From positions 124,001 to 188,000 of the forward strand of contig NZ_AEUD01000006.1 in the NCBI RefSeq assembly GCF_000192435.1: a stretch of 64,000 bases of DNA. The letters run 5' to 3'. The notes under the pieces are model-generated. The model saw only the letters and a list, made by a program, of their open reading frames with translations, made no database searches and was not told where the DNA came from. The stretch comes from Gordonia neofelifaecis NRRL B-59395 (lineage in GTDB: Bacteria > Actinomycetota > Actinomycetes > Mycobacteriales > Mycobacteriaceae). Each line of letters opens with the position of its first letter. The stretch's first letter is position 1. Shown here one piece after another: positions 26,208 to 34,668 of the stretch. A program made the position numbers and the translations under genes.

Positions 26208-27824
26208 TCAGCCGACCGCTCGGCCCGCACCCTCCCAGAACTGCGCGCGCAGCGCCTTCTTGTCGGGCTTGCCGAGCGCAGTCAGCGGCAGCGACTCAAC
26301 GAACACCACCTGCTTGGGCGACTGCACCGCACCCTTGCGATCCTTCACCGCGGTCTGGATGTCTGCGACGATCTGCGCCTGGGCGTCATCACCGGTATCG
26401 GCATCGGGCCGCAGCACCACGACCGCCGTGACCGCCTCACCCCACTTCTCGTCGGGCACGCCGATGACACCGACCTGAGCGACCGCCGGATGCTCGGCGA
26501 CCACGTCCTCAACCTCGCGCGGGAAGACGTTGAAGCCGCCGGAGACGATCATGTCCTTGGTCCGGTCGACGATGAACCAGAAGCCGTCGTCGTCTTCGCG
26601 TGCGACGTCGCCGGTGTGCAGCCACCCGTCGACGAACGTCTCCGCGGTCTGCTCCGGCAGGCCGAGGTAGCCGCCGGCGAGCAGCGGCCCCGACACGCAG
26701 ATCTCACCGGGCTCCCCCTTCGGCACCCGATTGCCGTCGGAATCCAGCAGCGCGGTGCGCAGGAACGCGGACGGCCGGCCGCAGCTGCCCAGCCGGGCCT
26801 TGTCGTGCTCGTCCTTGCGCAGGTAGCTGATGACCATCGGCGCCTCCGACTGCCCGTAGTACTGCGCGAAGATCGGGCCGAACCGTTCGATGGCCTCGGC
26901 CAGTCGCACCGGGTTCATCGGCGAGGCCCCGTAGTACACGGTCTCGAGGGATGAGAGGTCACGGGTGCGCGAATCCGGATGGTCCATGAGTGCGTAGAGC
27001 ATCGACGGCACCAGCATGGTGGCGGTGATCCGCTCGCGTTCGATCGTCGCCAGCACCTCCGCCGGGTCGAACTTGGCCAGCACCAGCATCGTGCCGCCCT
27101 TGATCAGCGTCGGCACGAAGAAGGCTGCGCCCGCATGCGAGAGCGGAGTGCACATCAGGAACTTGGGTCGCTCCGGCCACTCCCACTCCGCGAGCTGGAT
27201 CTGGGTCATCGTCGCCATCGCGCGCGCCGTGCCGATGACTCCCTTGGGCTTTCCGGTGGTTCCGCCCGTGTAGGTGATCGAGACGACGTGCTCCGGATCG
27301 AGGATCGCCGCTTCGAGCTCCCGAGCGCCGAATCCCGCTGCCGCAGCGATGATGTCGGTGCCCACCTCGGACAGTTCCGGCGGCACCGGCCCCAGCGTCA
27401 GCACCTGGGTCAGGCTGTCGACGCGGTCGACCAGTGCCACCGCGCGCTCGACGAACATCGGGTTCGGATCGATCACGAGTGTCGAGACCCCGGCGTCCGC
27501 GAGGACGTACGCGTGGTCGTCGAGCGAGCCGAGCGGATGCAGCGCGGTCCGACGCCAGCCCTGCGTCTGGCCCGCACCGATGACGAACAGGACCTCGGGG
27601 CGATTGAGGGCCAGCAGGCCGACGGCCGTTCCGGTGCCCGCGCCCGCCGCTTCGAAAGCCTGGATGTATCGGCTGATCTGCTCGGACATCTGCCCGCCGG
27701 TCAGCTGCGCCTCCCCCAGCCGCAGGACCGGCGCGTCCCGATGTCGGTGAAGTGCCGCGACCATCAGATCGCCGAGGTGGACGGGGTTGCGCAGCGCATC
27801 GGCCGCAGTCATATCGGATCCCAT
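26208..27824 (-). CDS. AMP-forming acyl-CoA synthetase (FadD), KstR-controlled
   Basis: A 538-residue acyl-CoA synthetase. Motifs are ITYTGGTTGKPKGVIGTAR, YYGQSEAPMVIS (A5), GWLHTGDVAREDDDGFWFIVDR (A7) and the catalytic lysine in TALGKPDKKALR. It is not FadD17, FadD19 or FadD3 as I remember them, so I leave the symbol open. The best clue is a perfect KstR palindrome 13 bases upstream of the start, which marks it as a steroid-regulon ligase, possibly for a sterol side-chain or bile-acid-like carboxylate. Two starts are possible, ATG 27824 and ATG 27812; the second has GGGA before it. Confidence 0.82.
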   Translation of the reverse strand: MGSDMTAADALRNPVHLGDLMVAALHRHRDAPVLRLGEAQLTGGQMSEQISRYIQAFEAAGAGTGTAVGLLALNRPEVLFVIGAGQTQGWRRTALHPLGSLDDHAYVLADAGVSTLVIDPNPMFVERAVALVDRVDSLTQVLTLGPVPPELSEVGTDIIAAAAGFGARELEAAILDPEHVVSITYTGGTTGKPKGVIGTARAMATMTQIQLAEWEWPERPKFLMCTPLSHAGAAFFVPTLIKGGTMLVLAKFDPAEVLATIERERITATMLVPSMLYALMDHPDSRTRDLSSLETVYYGASPMNPVRLAEAIERFGPIFAQYYGQSEAPMVISYLRKDEHDKARLGSCGRPSAFLRTALLDSDGNRVPKGEPGEICVSGPLLAGGYLGLPEQTAETFVDGWLHTGDVAREDDDGFWFIVDRTKDMIVSGGFNVFPREVEDVVAEHPAVAQVGVIGVPDEKWGEAVTAVVVLRPDADTGDDAQAQIVADIQTAVKDRKGAVQSPKQVVFVESLPLTALGKPDKKALRAQFWEGAGRAVG

Positions 27825-27836
27825 ATCCGCAAATAC

Positions 27837-27850
27837 TAGAACGTGTTCTA
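27837..27850. promoter_or_regulatory. KstR operator upstream of FadD, near-perfect extended palindrome
   Basis: TAGAACGTGTTCTA is a perfect KstR match. Symmetry extends to 11-base arms on each side of the central GT (27832-27855), making this the most symmetric site in the window. The divergent GyrA-like gene starts 150 bases away. Confidence 0.9.
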
Positions 27851-28001
27851 GTATTTCGAAAGGATCCGCTCGAATCCATCTGTGCGCCACGATGATTCAG
27901 CGAGCGAGCGGCACGATACAGCCGTGTTGACAGTGTGTGAAGATCCCGATCGCCGGGAGAATGTTCCGGCGTCGAGATCGGATCGGACCTACTATCGAGG
28001 T

Positions 28002-28658
28002 ATGACGGATCTGGATCAGACGGCAACCCGACGAGACATCACCGATGCGCTGTTGACCGCGATGGAACGACGGCACGAGGTCCTCGACGCGATCGTCGAC
28101 GCCGAGGACCGCGATGCTGCGGCGAACGCGATCGCCGACCTGCTGGGCAAGTCGAAGCTCGGCGCCGAGACCATCCTGAACATGTCGTTCTACCAGCTCA
28201 CCAAGGCCGAGCGCCGGAACAACCAGGCCGAACTCGACAACCTCAACGAAGCGATCACGTTCACCCTCGCCGAGCGCCCCGCGAGCTCGGGCGACACACT
28301 CGATCTCCGCCCGTTCTCCGCGGACCAGGACGCCGACCTGTTCGCCGAGCGCACCGCCGAGCAGGGCGTCGCCGGCGACGGCTCCGGCGCACCCGCAGGC
28401 GACGTCGCCAGCGAGATCGCCAAGGGCGTCGACCGGGTCGATGCTGAGGACGCGGTCTGGCTGGTCGCCCTCGAGGGCGACCAGAAGATCGGCATCGTCT
28501 TCGGCGAGCTCACCGGCGGCGAAGTGGACGTCCGGATCTGGATCCGCCCGACCGCCCGCAAGCAGGGCTACGGCACTGCCGCACTTCGGAAGTCGCGGTC
28601 GGAGATGGCCGCACTGTTCCCCGGCGTCCCGATGGTGGTCCGCGCGCCCAGCGCCTGA
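28002..28658 (+). CDS. GyrA C-gate-like domain joined to a GNAT-like domain
   Basis: A 218-residue protein with two parts. Residues about 10-85 resemble the helical C-gate end of the DNA gyrase A breakage-reunion domain: ERRHEVLDAIVDAEDRDAA, then AETILNMSFYQLTKAERR, which parallels AQAILDMQLRRLAALERQR of GyrA. Residues about 95-215 look like an acetyltransferase (GNAT) fold with RIWIRPTARKQGYGTAALR, an acetyl-CoA-loop-like segment. The catalytic tyrosine and helix-breaking parts of GyrA are absent, so this is not a topoisomerase. Its start (ATG 28002 after CGAGG) is my choice over upstream codons. Function unknown. Confidence 0.6.
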   Translation: MTDLDQTATRRDITDALLTAMERRHEVLDAIVDAEDRDAAANAIADLLGKSKLGAETILNMSFYQLTKAERRNNQAELDNLNEAITFTLAERPASSGDTLDLRPFSADQDADLFAERTAEQGVAGDGSGAPAGDVASEIAKGVDRVDAEDAVWLVALEGDQKIGIVFGELTGGEVDVRIWIRPTARKQGYGTAALRKSRSEMAALFPGVPMVVRAPSA

Positions 28659-28667
28659 ACCACGTGC

Positions 28668-28711
28668 ACGACGAAGGTGCATCGAGGTCCGCCTCGATGC
28701 ACCTTCGTCGT
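28668..28711. terminator. Bidirectional terminator hairpin
   Basis: A 20-base perfect inverted repeat (28668-28687 with 28692-28711) around TCCG lies between the converging GyrA-like and TetR genes. Confidence 0.82.
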
Positions 28712-28713
28712 CT

Positions 28714-29268
28714 TCACTCCCCCAGCGCCCGCGCCAGCATCGCATCGAATCCGAAGCGCAGTGCGTCGAGCGACTCGATCGTGCCCATCTGGTAGCCGAT
28801 CAACAGGTACATCGCGACCTGTGCGAACCGCTCTGCGGCGTCGGCGTCCCCGGTGACCTGCAGTGAGGTGTCACGGATGACCTCGGTCCGCTCGCGGTCG
28901 ACCTCGGTCAGATGGACCAGCACCTCGCGGTCGTGCGTCGACCACACGCGGATCGCCGCCTCGGAGTCGCGGTCGAGGGCCAGACCGATGCCGACCAGCA
29001 CGTCCAATCGTGCACGCGGGTCCTCGACCGCCAGGGCCTCGCGGATGAGCCGGCGACTTCGCTCGTCCCGCCAGTACGCGATCAGGTCGACCTTGAACTC
29101 CGCCCAGCTCCCGAACGCGTGATAGAAACTGCCGGTGGTCGCGCCGGCGGCCTTGCACACCTGGGCGAGCTTCAGTCCGGCGTGCCCGCGCTCGCCGAGC
29201 ACGGCGAGACCCGCGTCGAGGAACCGCCGACGCGCGCGCTCGGACGGCGCCGACAGCTTCTTCACCAT
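28714..29268 (-). CDS. TetR-family regulator next to MpaB-like gene
   Basis: A 184-residue regulator if it starts at ATG 29268. The helix-turn-helix reads LKLAQVCKAAGATTGSFYHAF, a standard TetR pattern. Further in-frame ATG codons at 29286 and 29310 would add up to 14 residues. It diverges from an MpaB-like oxygenase gene, and an imperfect palindrome lies between them (29311-29332), so repression of both genes is likely. The ligand is unknown. Confidence 0.83.
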   Translation of the reverse strand: MVKKLSAPSERARRRFLDAGLAVLGERGHAGLKLAQVCKAAGATTGSFYHAFGSWAEFKVDLIAYWRDERSRRLIREALAVEDPRARLDVLVGIGLALDRDSEAAIRVWSTHDREVLVHLTEVDRERTEVIRDTSLQVTGDADAAERFAQVAMYLLIGYQMGTIESLDALRFGFDAMLARALGE

Positions 29269-29310
29269 TCGACCAGCTTTCCACATCGCCCAGGGTGACC
29301 CCTTGCACAA

Positions 29311-29332
29311 AACTATAACTAGACTTACAGTT
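29311..29332. promoter_or_regulatory. Imperfect palindrome between TetR and MpaB-like genes
   Basis: A 22-base stretch with outer arms AACTnTAA and TTAnAGTT, symmetric at 16 of 22 positions. It lies 30 bases from the MpaB-like start and is the best candidate operator for the divergent TetR protein. Confidence 0.55.
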
Positions 29333-29361
29333 CACTGCATCGACACGCAGGGAGCACGACG

Positions 29362-30240
29362 ATGAAGAAGGCACTGGTCAACACCACGTCACTGACCGCG
29401 GGCATGGATCCGGAGACGCACTTCCACGAGATGTACCGGACGCTCGCGACCTACGAATTCCCGTGGGACATCAATCAGGCACTCAGCTTCGCGCTGTTCC
29501 GCACCTACGCGGTCCCGAGCATCGGCGACCTCCTGGACGAGACCGGGGAGTTCCGCGATCGCGCACAGAAGCGTTACGACGACACCGCCATCCTCCTCGA
29601 GGTCCCGCTCCTCAAGGGCTTCGACAGCAAGGACGGCAAGAGCGCGATGCGCCGCATCAACCAGATGCACAAGATGTACGACATCAGCAATGACGACATG
29701 CGCTACGTCCTCGCGACGTTCGTCGTCGTCCCGGTCCGCTGGATCGCCGACTACGGCTGGCGCGACCTCACCGCCGACGAGATCCGCGCGACCGTCCTCT
29801 ACTACCGGCGACTCGGCAGGCACATGGCGATCAAGGACATCCCCGAGACCTACGACGACTTCGCGACCCTGATGGACGACTACGAAACGGCGCACTACCG
29901 TCCCGGCGGCACCCCGGGCGTCCGGCGGACCGGAGACGCGACGGTCGAGCTGATGAAGACGTTCTATCCGCGACCGCTGCGTCCGGCGATCGGCGTCTTC
30001 AGCCGATCTGTGATGGACGACGCGCTGCTCGACGCCTTCGGATACCGGCGTCCCGCCGGCCTCTTGCGATTCGCGTCGAGGGCCGGGCTGGTGCTGCGCG
30101 GCAAGGTCGTATCACTGCTGCCGCCGCGGACCCGCCCCCAGCACGTCCACTCCATGCCGCGGATCAAGACCTACCCGAACGGCTTCGACGTGGAGTCGAT
30201 GGGCACCTTCGCAACCGCAGGCTGCCCGGTGCAGCACTGA
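29362..30240 (+). CDS. MpaB-like oxygenase (DUF2236)
   Basis: A 292-residue protein of the MpaB/DUF2236 family (latex-clearing-protein and mycophenolic-acid MpaB relatives, haem-binding oxygenases). Typical features are LALFRTYAVPSIGDLLDETGEF, the RRINQMHKMYDISNDDMRYVLATF stretch and YYRRLGRHMAIKDIPETYDDF. The haem histidine cannot be fixed without alignment; His96 in NQMHKMY is a candidate. The N-terminal part has no membrane segment. It diverges from a TetR gene. The oxygenase role is inferred from family; the substrate is unknown, though the position inside a steroid region makes a lipid or terpenoid likely. Confidence 0.75.
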   Translation: MKKALVNTTSLTAGMDPETHFHEMYRTLATYEFPWDINQALSFALFRTYAVPSIGDLLDETGEFRDRAQKRYDDTAILLEVPLLKGFDSKDGKSAMRRINQMHKMYDISNDDMRYVLATFVVVPVRWIADYGWRDLTADEIRATVLYYRRLGRHMAIKDIPETYDDFATLMDDYETAHYRPGGTPGVRRTGDATVELMKTFYPRPLRPAIGVFSRSVMDDALLDAFGYRRPAGLLRFASRAGLVLRGKVVSLLPPRTRPQHVHSMPRIKTYPNGFDVESMGTFATAGCPVQH

Positions 30241-30243
30241 CTG

Positions 30244-31053
30244 CTACTCGCCGCGCCAGTTCGGCTCGCGCTTCTCGGCGAAGGCGCGCGGCCCCTCCAT
30301 CGCGTCGGCGGAGGTCATCACGGCGACCATGAGCTCGCCGTTGACCGCCCACGGATCCTCGGCGACCCACTCCGGGTTCCAGTCCGACGCCGCCTGCCGC
30401 GTCCGGTACAGCGCACGCTTGCTGTACTGGACCGACAGCGGCGCGTTGGCGGCGATCTTCCGCGCGAGCTCCAACGCCGTCGTGAGCACCTCGTCGGCGG
30501 GCACGACGCGGTTGACGAGGCCCCACTCGAGGGCGAGCGATGCCTCGATGCCGTCCCCGGTCAGCACCATCTCGAGAGCTCGCTTCACCGGCACCTGCTG
30601 CGCCAGCCGGACCACCCCGCCGCCGCCCGCGATGAGGCCGCGCTTGACCTCGGGCAGCCCGAACACGGCAGTGTCGGCGGCGACGACGAGGTCGCAGGCC
30701 AGGGTCAGCTCGGTGCCGCCGCCCATCGCGAAGCCGTTGACCGCGGCGATCACCGGCTTATCCGTCCAGTGCTGGACCAGACCCGCGAAGCCCCAGTCCG
30801 GATGGGCGTCGTCGAAGATCGATTCGCCGCGCGCGATCGCCTTCAGATCGGCGCCCGCGCAGAACGCCCGGCCGGTTCCGGTGAGGACCACCACGCGGAC
30901 GTCTCGATCGGCTGACGCCCGTTCGATCGCCTCCCCGAGTCCGGTCGCGAGCGCGGCGTTCACCGCGTTCATCGCCTCCGGGCGGTTCAGGGTGACGACG
31001 GCGACGCCGTCGCGGACCTCGTAGAGGACGGGTGATGCGGTGCTCTCAGACAT
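30244..31053 (-). CDS. Enoyl-CoA hydratase/isomerase (crotonase)
   Basis: A 269-residue crotonase. The oxyanion-hole segments are [13 protein letters not shown] (about residue 66) and AMGGGTELTLACDLVVAA (about 110), with Glu in GTEL as one catalytic acid and Glu in LPEVKRGLIAGGGG as the other, the pattern of true hydratases. It does not match EchA19 or EchA20 as remembered, so no symbol is assigned. It stands alone, converging with the MpaB-like gene. No KstR or KstR2 palindrome is visible in the 159 bases upstream, so membership in the sterol regulon is uncertain. Confidence 0.82.
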   Translation of the reverse strand: MSESTASPVLYEVRDGVAVVTLNRPEAMNAVNAALATGLGEAIERASADRDVRVVVLTGTGRAFCAGADLKAIARGESIFDDAHPDWGFAGLVQHWTDKPVIAAVNGFAMGGGTELTLACDLVVAADTAVFGLPEVKRGLIAGGGGVVRLAQQVPVKRALEMVLTGDGIEASLALEWGLVNRVVPADEVLTTALELARKIAANAPLSVQYSKRALYRTRQAASDWNPEWVAEDPWAVNGELMVAVMTSADAMEGPRAFAEKREPNWRGE

Positions 31054-31212
31054 GCGATCGGGCTCCTTCTCCGGTGTGATCGAGTTGCGCTCGACGAGCG
31101 TATGCGACGGTCCGCCGCAGACTCGCCGAACGCGGGTGGCGATGACGCCGCGGCGCTTGCGCGCCGGGGCTACTCGACCACCCCCGGGGAGTGGCTGGGG
31201 CGGACCGGCGAC

Positions 31213-32109
31213 TCAGCGCGCGCCGTAGGCCTTGACCGGCTTCGGCGAGGCCTCGATGAGCTCGGCGACGACAGGCGTCAGCTCGGCGACCTCCCAGCGG
31301 GCGCCCTTGTCGATCGACGCCGCGCGCTGCCAGCCGTCGAGCACCGTGACGGTGCCGCCCTCGACCTCGAAGAGGCGCCCGGTCACGTCGCCCGACTCGG
31401 GCGAACCCAGCCAGACAACCAGCGGCGAGATGTTCGCGGGGTCCATCGCGTCGAACGAACCGTCGGCCGGAGCGGCCATCTGTGCGGCCATCGCGTCGCC
31501 CGCACCCATGGTCATCTGCGTGCGCGCCGCCGGGGCGATGCCGTTCACGGTGACGCCGTAGCCGCCCAGCTCGGCGGCGGCCTGGATCGTCAGCTCGGCG
31601 ATCGCCGCCTTGGCCGCGGCGTAGTTGCCCTGGCCCACCGATCCGAAGATGCCTGCGCCGGAGCTGGTGTTGATGATTCGCGCCTGCACCTGCTCGCCCG
31701 CCTTGGCCTGAGCCCGCCAGTGGGCGCCTGCGTGACGCAGCATCACGAAGTGTCCCTTCAGATGGACACGGGTCACCGAGTCCCACTCCTCCTCGCTCAA
31801 CGAGAGCAGCATCCGGTCGCGCAGGAAGCCCGCGTTGTTGACCAGCACGTCGAGACGGCCGAAGGCGTCGATCGCGGTCTGGACGATCGCCGCGCCGGTG
31901 TCCCAGTCGGCGACGTCGCCCGCGGCGACCACGGCCTCGCCACCCGCGGCCTTGATCTCCTCGACGACCTTCGCGGCCGAGTCCGCTGCGTAGTCGTTGA
32001 CGACCACCTTCGCGCCGTCGGCGGCGAAAGCGTGGGCGTGGGCACGACCGATTCCCTGACCGGCACCGGTGATGATGACGACGCGGCCGTCGTTCAGCTT
32101 GTTACTCAA
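31213..32109 (-). CDS. SDR dehydrogenase of the ring C/D locus (Rv3548c-like)
   Basis: A 298-residue short-chain dehydrogenase. GAGQGIG near residue 16, VLVNNAGFLRD, and the catalytic Ser and Tyr-Lys in IINTSSGAGIF and GNYAAAKAA are present. In M. tuberculosis the homologue Rv3548c lies beside Rv3549c and the ipd genes, in the KstR2 regulon that breaks down steroid rings C and D. The same arrangement is seen here. It lies 39 bases downstream of the second SDR on the same strand. The exact step is not known; a dehydrogenase of a hydroxyl or beta-hydroxyacyl intermediate is likely. Confidence 0.82.
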   Translation of the reverse strand: MSNKLNDGRVVIITGAGQGIGRAHAHAFAADGAKVVVNDYAADSAAKVVEEIKAAGGEAVVAAGDVADWDTGAAIVQTAIDAFGRLDVLVNNAGFLRDRMLLSLSEEEWDSVTRVHLKGHFVMLRHAGAHWRAQAKAGEQVQARIINTSSGAGIFGSVGQGNYAAAKAAIAELTIQAAAELGGYGVTVNGIAPAARTQMTMGAGDAMAAQMAAPADGSFDAMDPANISPLVVWLGSPESGDVTGRLFEVEGGTVTVLDGWQRAASIDKGARWEVAELTPVVAELIEASPKPVKAYGAR

Positions 32110-32148
32110 TGGTTTTCACTTTCTCTGATGAGGTGATGCGCTTCTCGC

Positions 32149-32922
32149 CTAGTTGCCCGCGTTGGCCGCGGCCAGGAAGGCAGGCTTCTCGCCGCCGCCG
32201 TGGACGGTGAGGGTCGAGCCGGTGATGAACTGGGACAGCGGCGACAGCAGGAACGCCACCGCGTTGCCGATGTCGGCGGGCTGCGCCAAGCGGCCCATCG
32301 GGATGGTCGCGCCGACGGCCGCGACGCCGTCGTCGTCGCCGTAGTGCAGGTGCGACAGCTCGGTCTCGATCGGACCGCAGATCACGGAGTTCATTCGGAC
32401 GTCGGGTGCCCACTCGACGGCGAGTGACGCGGTGAAGTTGTCGAGGCCGGCCTTGGCCGCGCCGTACGCGGAGGTGCCGGGCGACGGGCGGTGTCCGCTG
32501 ACGCTCGAGATGTTGACGATCGCGCCGCCGCCGTCCTGCTCCGTCATCACCTTGTGCGCGGCGCGCGCGACGATCAACGGCGCCACCAGGTTCAGCTCGA
32601 TGATCTTGCGCGCGAAGTTGTCGGAGGCCTCGGCCGCGAGGGCGAACGGCGAGCCGCCCGCGTTGTTGACGACGCCGTCGAGCCGTCCGTGCTTCGCGAC
32701 GATCGCCGCGATCATCTCGGCCACCGCGTCGCTGTCGCGGACATCGCACGGATAGAACTCCCGGCCGTCGTCTCCGGGGCGGCGCGCGCAGACCACCGGA
32801 GTGGCTCCCAGATCTTCGAGCACCTGCGCGATGCCTGCGCCGACACCGCGGACGCCGCCGGTGATCAGGATCGTTCTCCCAGTCAGCCCCAGATTCACCG
32901 GGCTGTGCACTGCTTCGGTCAT
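32149..32922 (-). CDS. SDR dehydrogenase of the ring C/D locus (Rv3549c-like)
   Basis: A 257-residue short-chain dehydrogenase starting at ATG 32922. It has GGVRGVGAG (dinucleotide loop), VVNNAGGSP, the catalytic Ser in NISSVSGHRPSPGTSAYGAAK with its Tyr-Lys, and VHGGGEKPAF near the C-terminus. It is the first gene on the minus strand of the divergence with echA20-ipdABC, and its start lies 20 bases from the CCAAGCA-TT-TGCTTGG palindrome. The order is as in M. tuberculosis Rv3549c-Rv3550. The role in ring C/D breakdown is from synteny; the reaction is unknown. Confidence 0.83.
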   Translation of the reverse strand: MTEAVHSPVNLGLTGRTILITGGVRGVGAGIAQVLEDLGATPVVCARRPGDDGREFYPCDVRDSDAVAEMIAAIVAKHGRLDGVVNNAGGSPFALAAEASDNFARKIIELNLVAPLIVARAAHKVMTEQDGGGAIVNISSVSGHRPSPGTSAYGAAKAGLDNFTASLAVEWAPDVRMNSVICGPIETELSHLHYGDDDGVAAVGATIPMGRLAQPADIGNAVAFLLSPLSQFITGSTLTVHGGGEKPAFLAAANAGN

Positions 32923-32942
32923 GGTGCTACTGTAACAAACAA

Positions 32943-32958
32943 CCAAGCATTTGCTTGG
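32943..32958. promoter_or_regulatory. Candidate KstR2 operator at the ipd divergence
   Basis: CCAAGCATTTGCTTGG is a perfect inverted repeat of 7-base arms around TT. KstR2 is reported to bind CAAG/CTTG palindromes, so the type and location between the two ipd-locus operons fit. The spacing between the CAAG and CTTG elements here is larger than I remember for the standard motif, so the assignment is tentative. Confidence 0.6.
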
Positions 32959-33003
32959 GTAGCTCCCCGGAGCCCCACCCAGCCCTATGACAAAGGAGTC
33001 GGT

Positions 33004-33765
33004 GTGCCGATCACCACCGCCCGCGCCGAGGCGGGCATCGTCACCGTCACGGTCGACTTTCCCCCGGTCAACGCGCTTCCCAGCGCCGCCTGGTTCGAAC
33101 TCGCCGAGGCGATTCTCGCCGCAGGCGCCGACCCGGAGACCTCCGTGGTGATCCTTCGAGCCGAGGGCCGCGGATTCAACGCGGGCGTCGACATCAAGGA
33201 GATGCAGAACACCACCGGCTTCACCGCCCTCGTCGACGCCAACAAGGGATGCGCCGCCGCGTTCTCCGCGGTCTACGACTGCGCAGTCCCGGTGATCGTC
33301 GCCGTCAACGGCTTCTGCGTCGGCGGCGGCATCGGCCTGGTCGGCAACGCCGACGTCATCGTCGCCTCCGACGACGCCGTGTTCGGCCTCCCCGAGGTCG
33401 ACCGCGGCGCCCTCGGCGCGGCCACCCATCTCGCCCGGCTCGTCCCGCAGCACATGATGCGCACGCTGTACTACACGGCACAGAACGTGACCGCCGAGCA
33501 GCTCGTCCACTTCGGGTCGGTCTACAAGGCCGTCCCGCGCGAGGAACTGCTCGAGACCGCACTCGAGGTCGCGCGCATGATCGACGCCAAGGACACCCGG
33601 GTGATCCGGGCCGCCAAGGCCGCGATCAACGGCATCGACCCGGTCGACGTGAAGACCAGCTACCTGCTCGAGCAGCGCTACACCTACGAACTCAACCTGG
33701 CCGGCGTGGCCGACGAGCATCGCGATGCCTTCGTCGAGACCGGCAAGACACTGAAGGGGAACTGA
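33004..33765 (+). CDS. echA20: Crotonase EchA20 (ring D hydrolase)
   Basis: A 253-residue crotonase-fold protein. FNAGVDIKEMQ and CVGGGIGLVGNADVIVA are the oxyanion-hole segments; the usual Glu after GGG is replaced (GGGIGL), while LPEVDRGALG keeps the other acid. EchA20 hydrolyses the bicyclic HIEC-CoA, opening steroid ring D. Start: GTG at 33004 after AAAGGAG; the first residues are MPITTARAEAG. The gene heads the echA20-ipdA-ipdB-ipdC operon; ipdA starts 6 bases after its stop. Confidence 0.88.
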   Translation: MPITTARAEAGIVTVTVDFPPVNALPSAAWFELAEAILAAGADPETSVVILRAEGRGFNAGVDIKEMQNTTGFTALVDANKGCAAAFSAVYDCAVPVIVAVNGFCVGGGIGLVGNADVIVASDDAVFGLPEVDRGALGAATHLARLVPQHMMRTLYYTAQNVTAEQLVHFGSVYKAVPREELLETALEVARMIDAKDTRVIRAAKAAINGIDPVDVKTSYLLEQRYTYELNLAGVADEHRDAFVETGKTLKGN

Positions 33766-33771
33766 CACCGC

Positions 33772-34668
33772 ATGGCCACCAAGACTGACAAGACGTCGAG
33801 CCTCGACGACGTCGTCGCCGAACTCCGCGACGGCATGACGATCGGCATCGGCGGCTGGGGCACCCGGCGCAAGCCGATGGCCCTCGTCCGCGCGATCGCC
33901 CGCTCGAACGTCAAGGATCTCACCGTCGTCGCCTACGGCGGCGCCGACATCGGCCTGCTGTGCGCGGCGGGCAAGGTCAAGCGCGCGTACTACGGCTTCG
34001 TGTCCCTGGACGCGGCACCGTTCTACGACCCCTGGTTCGCCAAGGCCCGCACCTCCGGCGCCATCGAGGCGCGCGAGATGGACGAGGGCATGGTCAAGTG
34101 CGGCCTGGAGGCCGCTGCGGCCCGCCTGCCGTTCCTCCCGATCCGCGCCGGACTCGGCTCGGCCGTGCTCGACTTCTGGGAGGGCGAACTCAAGACCGTC
34201 GAGTCGCCGTACGCCGATGCCGACGGCCGCACGCAGACGCTGATCGCGATGCCCGCACTGAAGCTCGACGCCGCGTTCGTCCACTTGGACATCGCCGACG
34301 CACACGGCAACGCCGCCTACACCGGCGTCGACCCGTACTTCGACGACCTCTTCCTGGCCGCCGCAGACCGTCGCTACCTCGAGGCCGACCAGGTGGTCTC
34401 CACCGAGGAACTCGTGAACTCCGTTGCGCGCGAACGACTGCTGATCAACCGCATGAACGTCGACCGCGTGGTGCACACCCCGAACGGCGCGCACTTCACC
34501 TTCGCGGGCGGCTACGGCCGCGACGGCGCATTCATGAAGCACTACGCGGCCTCCGCGGCCGACGACGCCTCCTGGTCGGCGTTCCGCACCCGGTTCCTCG
34601 ACGTCGACGAGGCGACCTACCAGACCGAAGTCAGCAAGTGGCAGGCCGAGCAGGAGGAAGCCAAGTGA
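33772..34668 (+). CDS. ipdA: COCHEA-CoA hydrolase alpha subunit IpdA
   Basis: A 298-residue protein of the class I CoA-transferase fold (GMTIGIGGWGTRRKPMALVRAI start; YGGADIGLL and FVHLDIADAHGNAAYTGVDP). IpdA with IpdB forms a hydrolase that opens the last carbocyclic ring of cholesterol (COCHEA-CoA to MOODA-CoA), rather than a transferase. The gene follows echA20 and its stop overlaps the ipdB GTG start (GTGA). The order echA20-ipdA-ipdB-ipdC is the same as in M. tuberculosis Rv3550-Rv3553. Confidence 0.92.
   Translation: MATKTDKTSSLDDVVAELRDGMTIGIGGWGTRRKPMALVRAIARSNVKDLTVVAYGGADIGLLCAAGKVKRAYYGFVSLDAAPFYDPWFAKARTSGAIEAREMDEGMVKCGLEAAAARLPFLPIRAGLGSAVLDFWEGELKTVESPYADADGRTQTLIAMPALKLDAAFVHLDIADAHGNAAYTGVDPYFDDLFLAAADRRYLEADQVVSTEELVNSVARERLLINRMNVDRVVHTPNGAHFTFAGGYGRDGAFMKHYAASAADDASWSAFRTRFLDVDEATYQTEVSKWQAEQEEAK

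Noticed and set aside
32149-34542. A 797-residue minus-strand reading frame
   Set aside because: Only the final 257 residues form a protein (SDR, start 32922). The upstream part is antisense to echA20 and ipdA.
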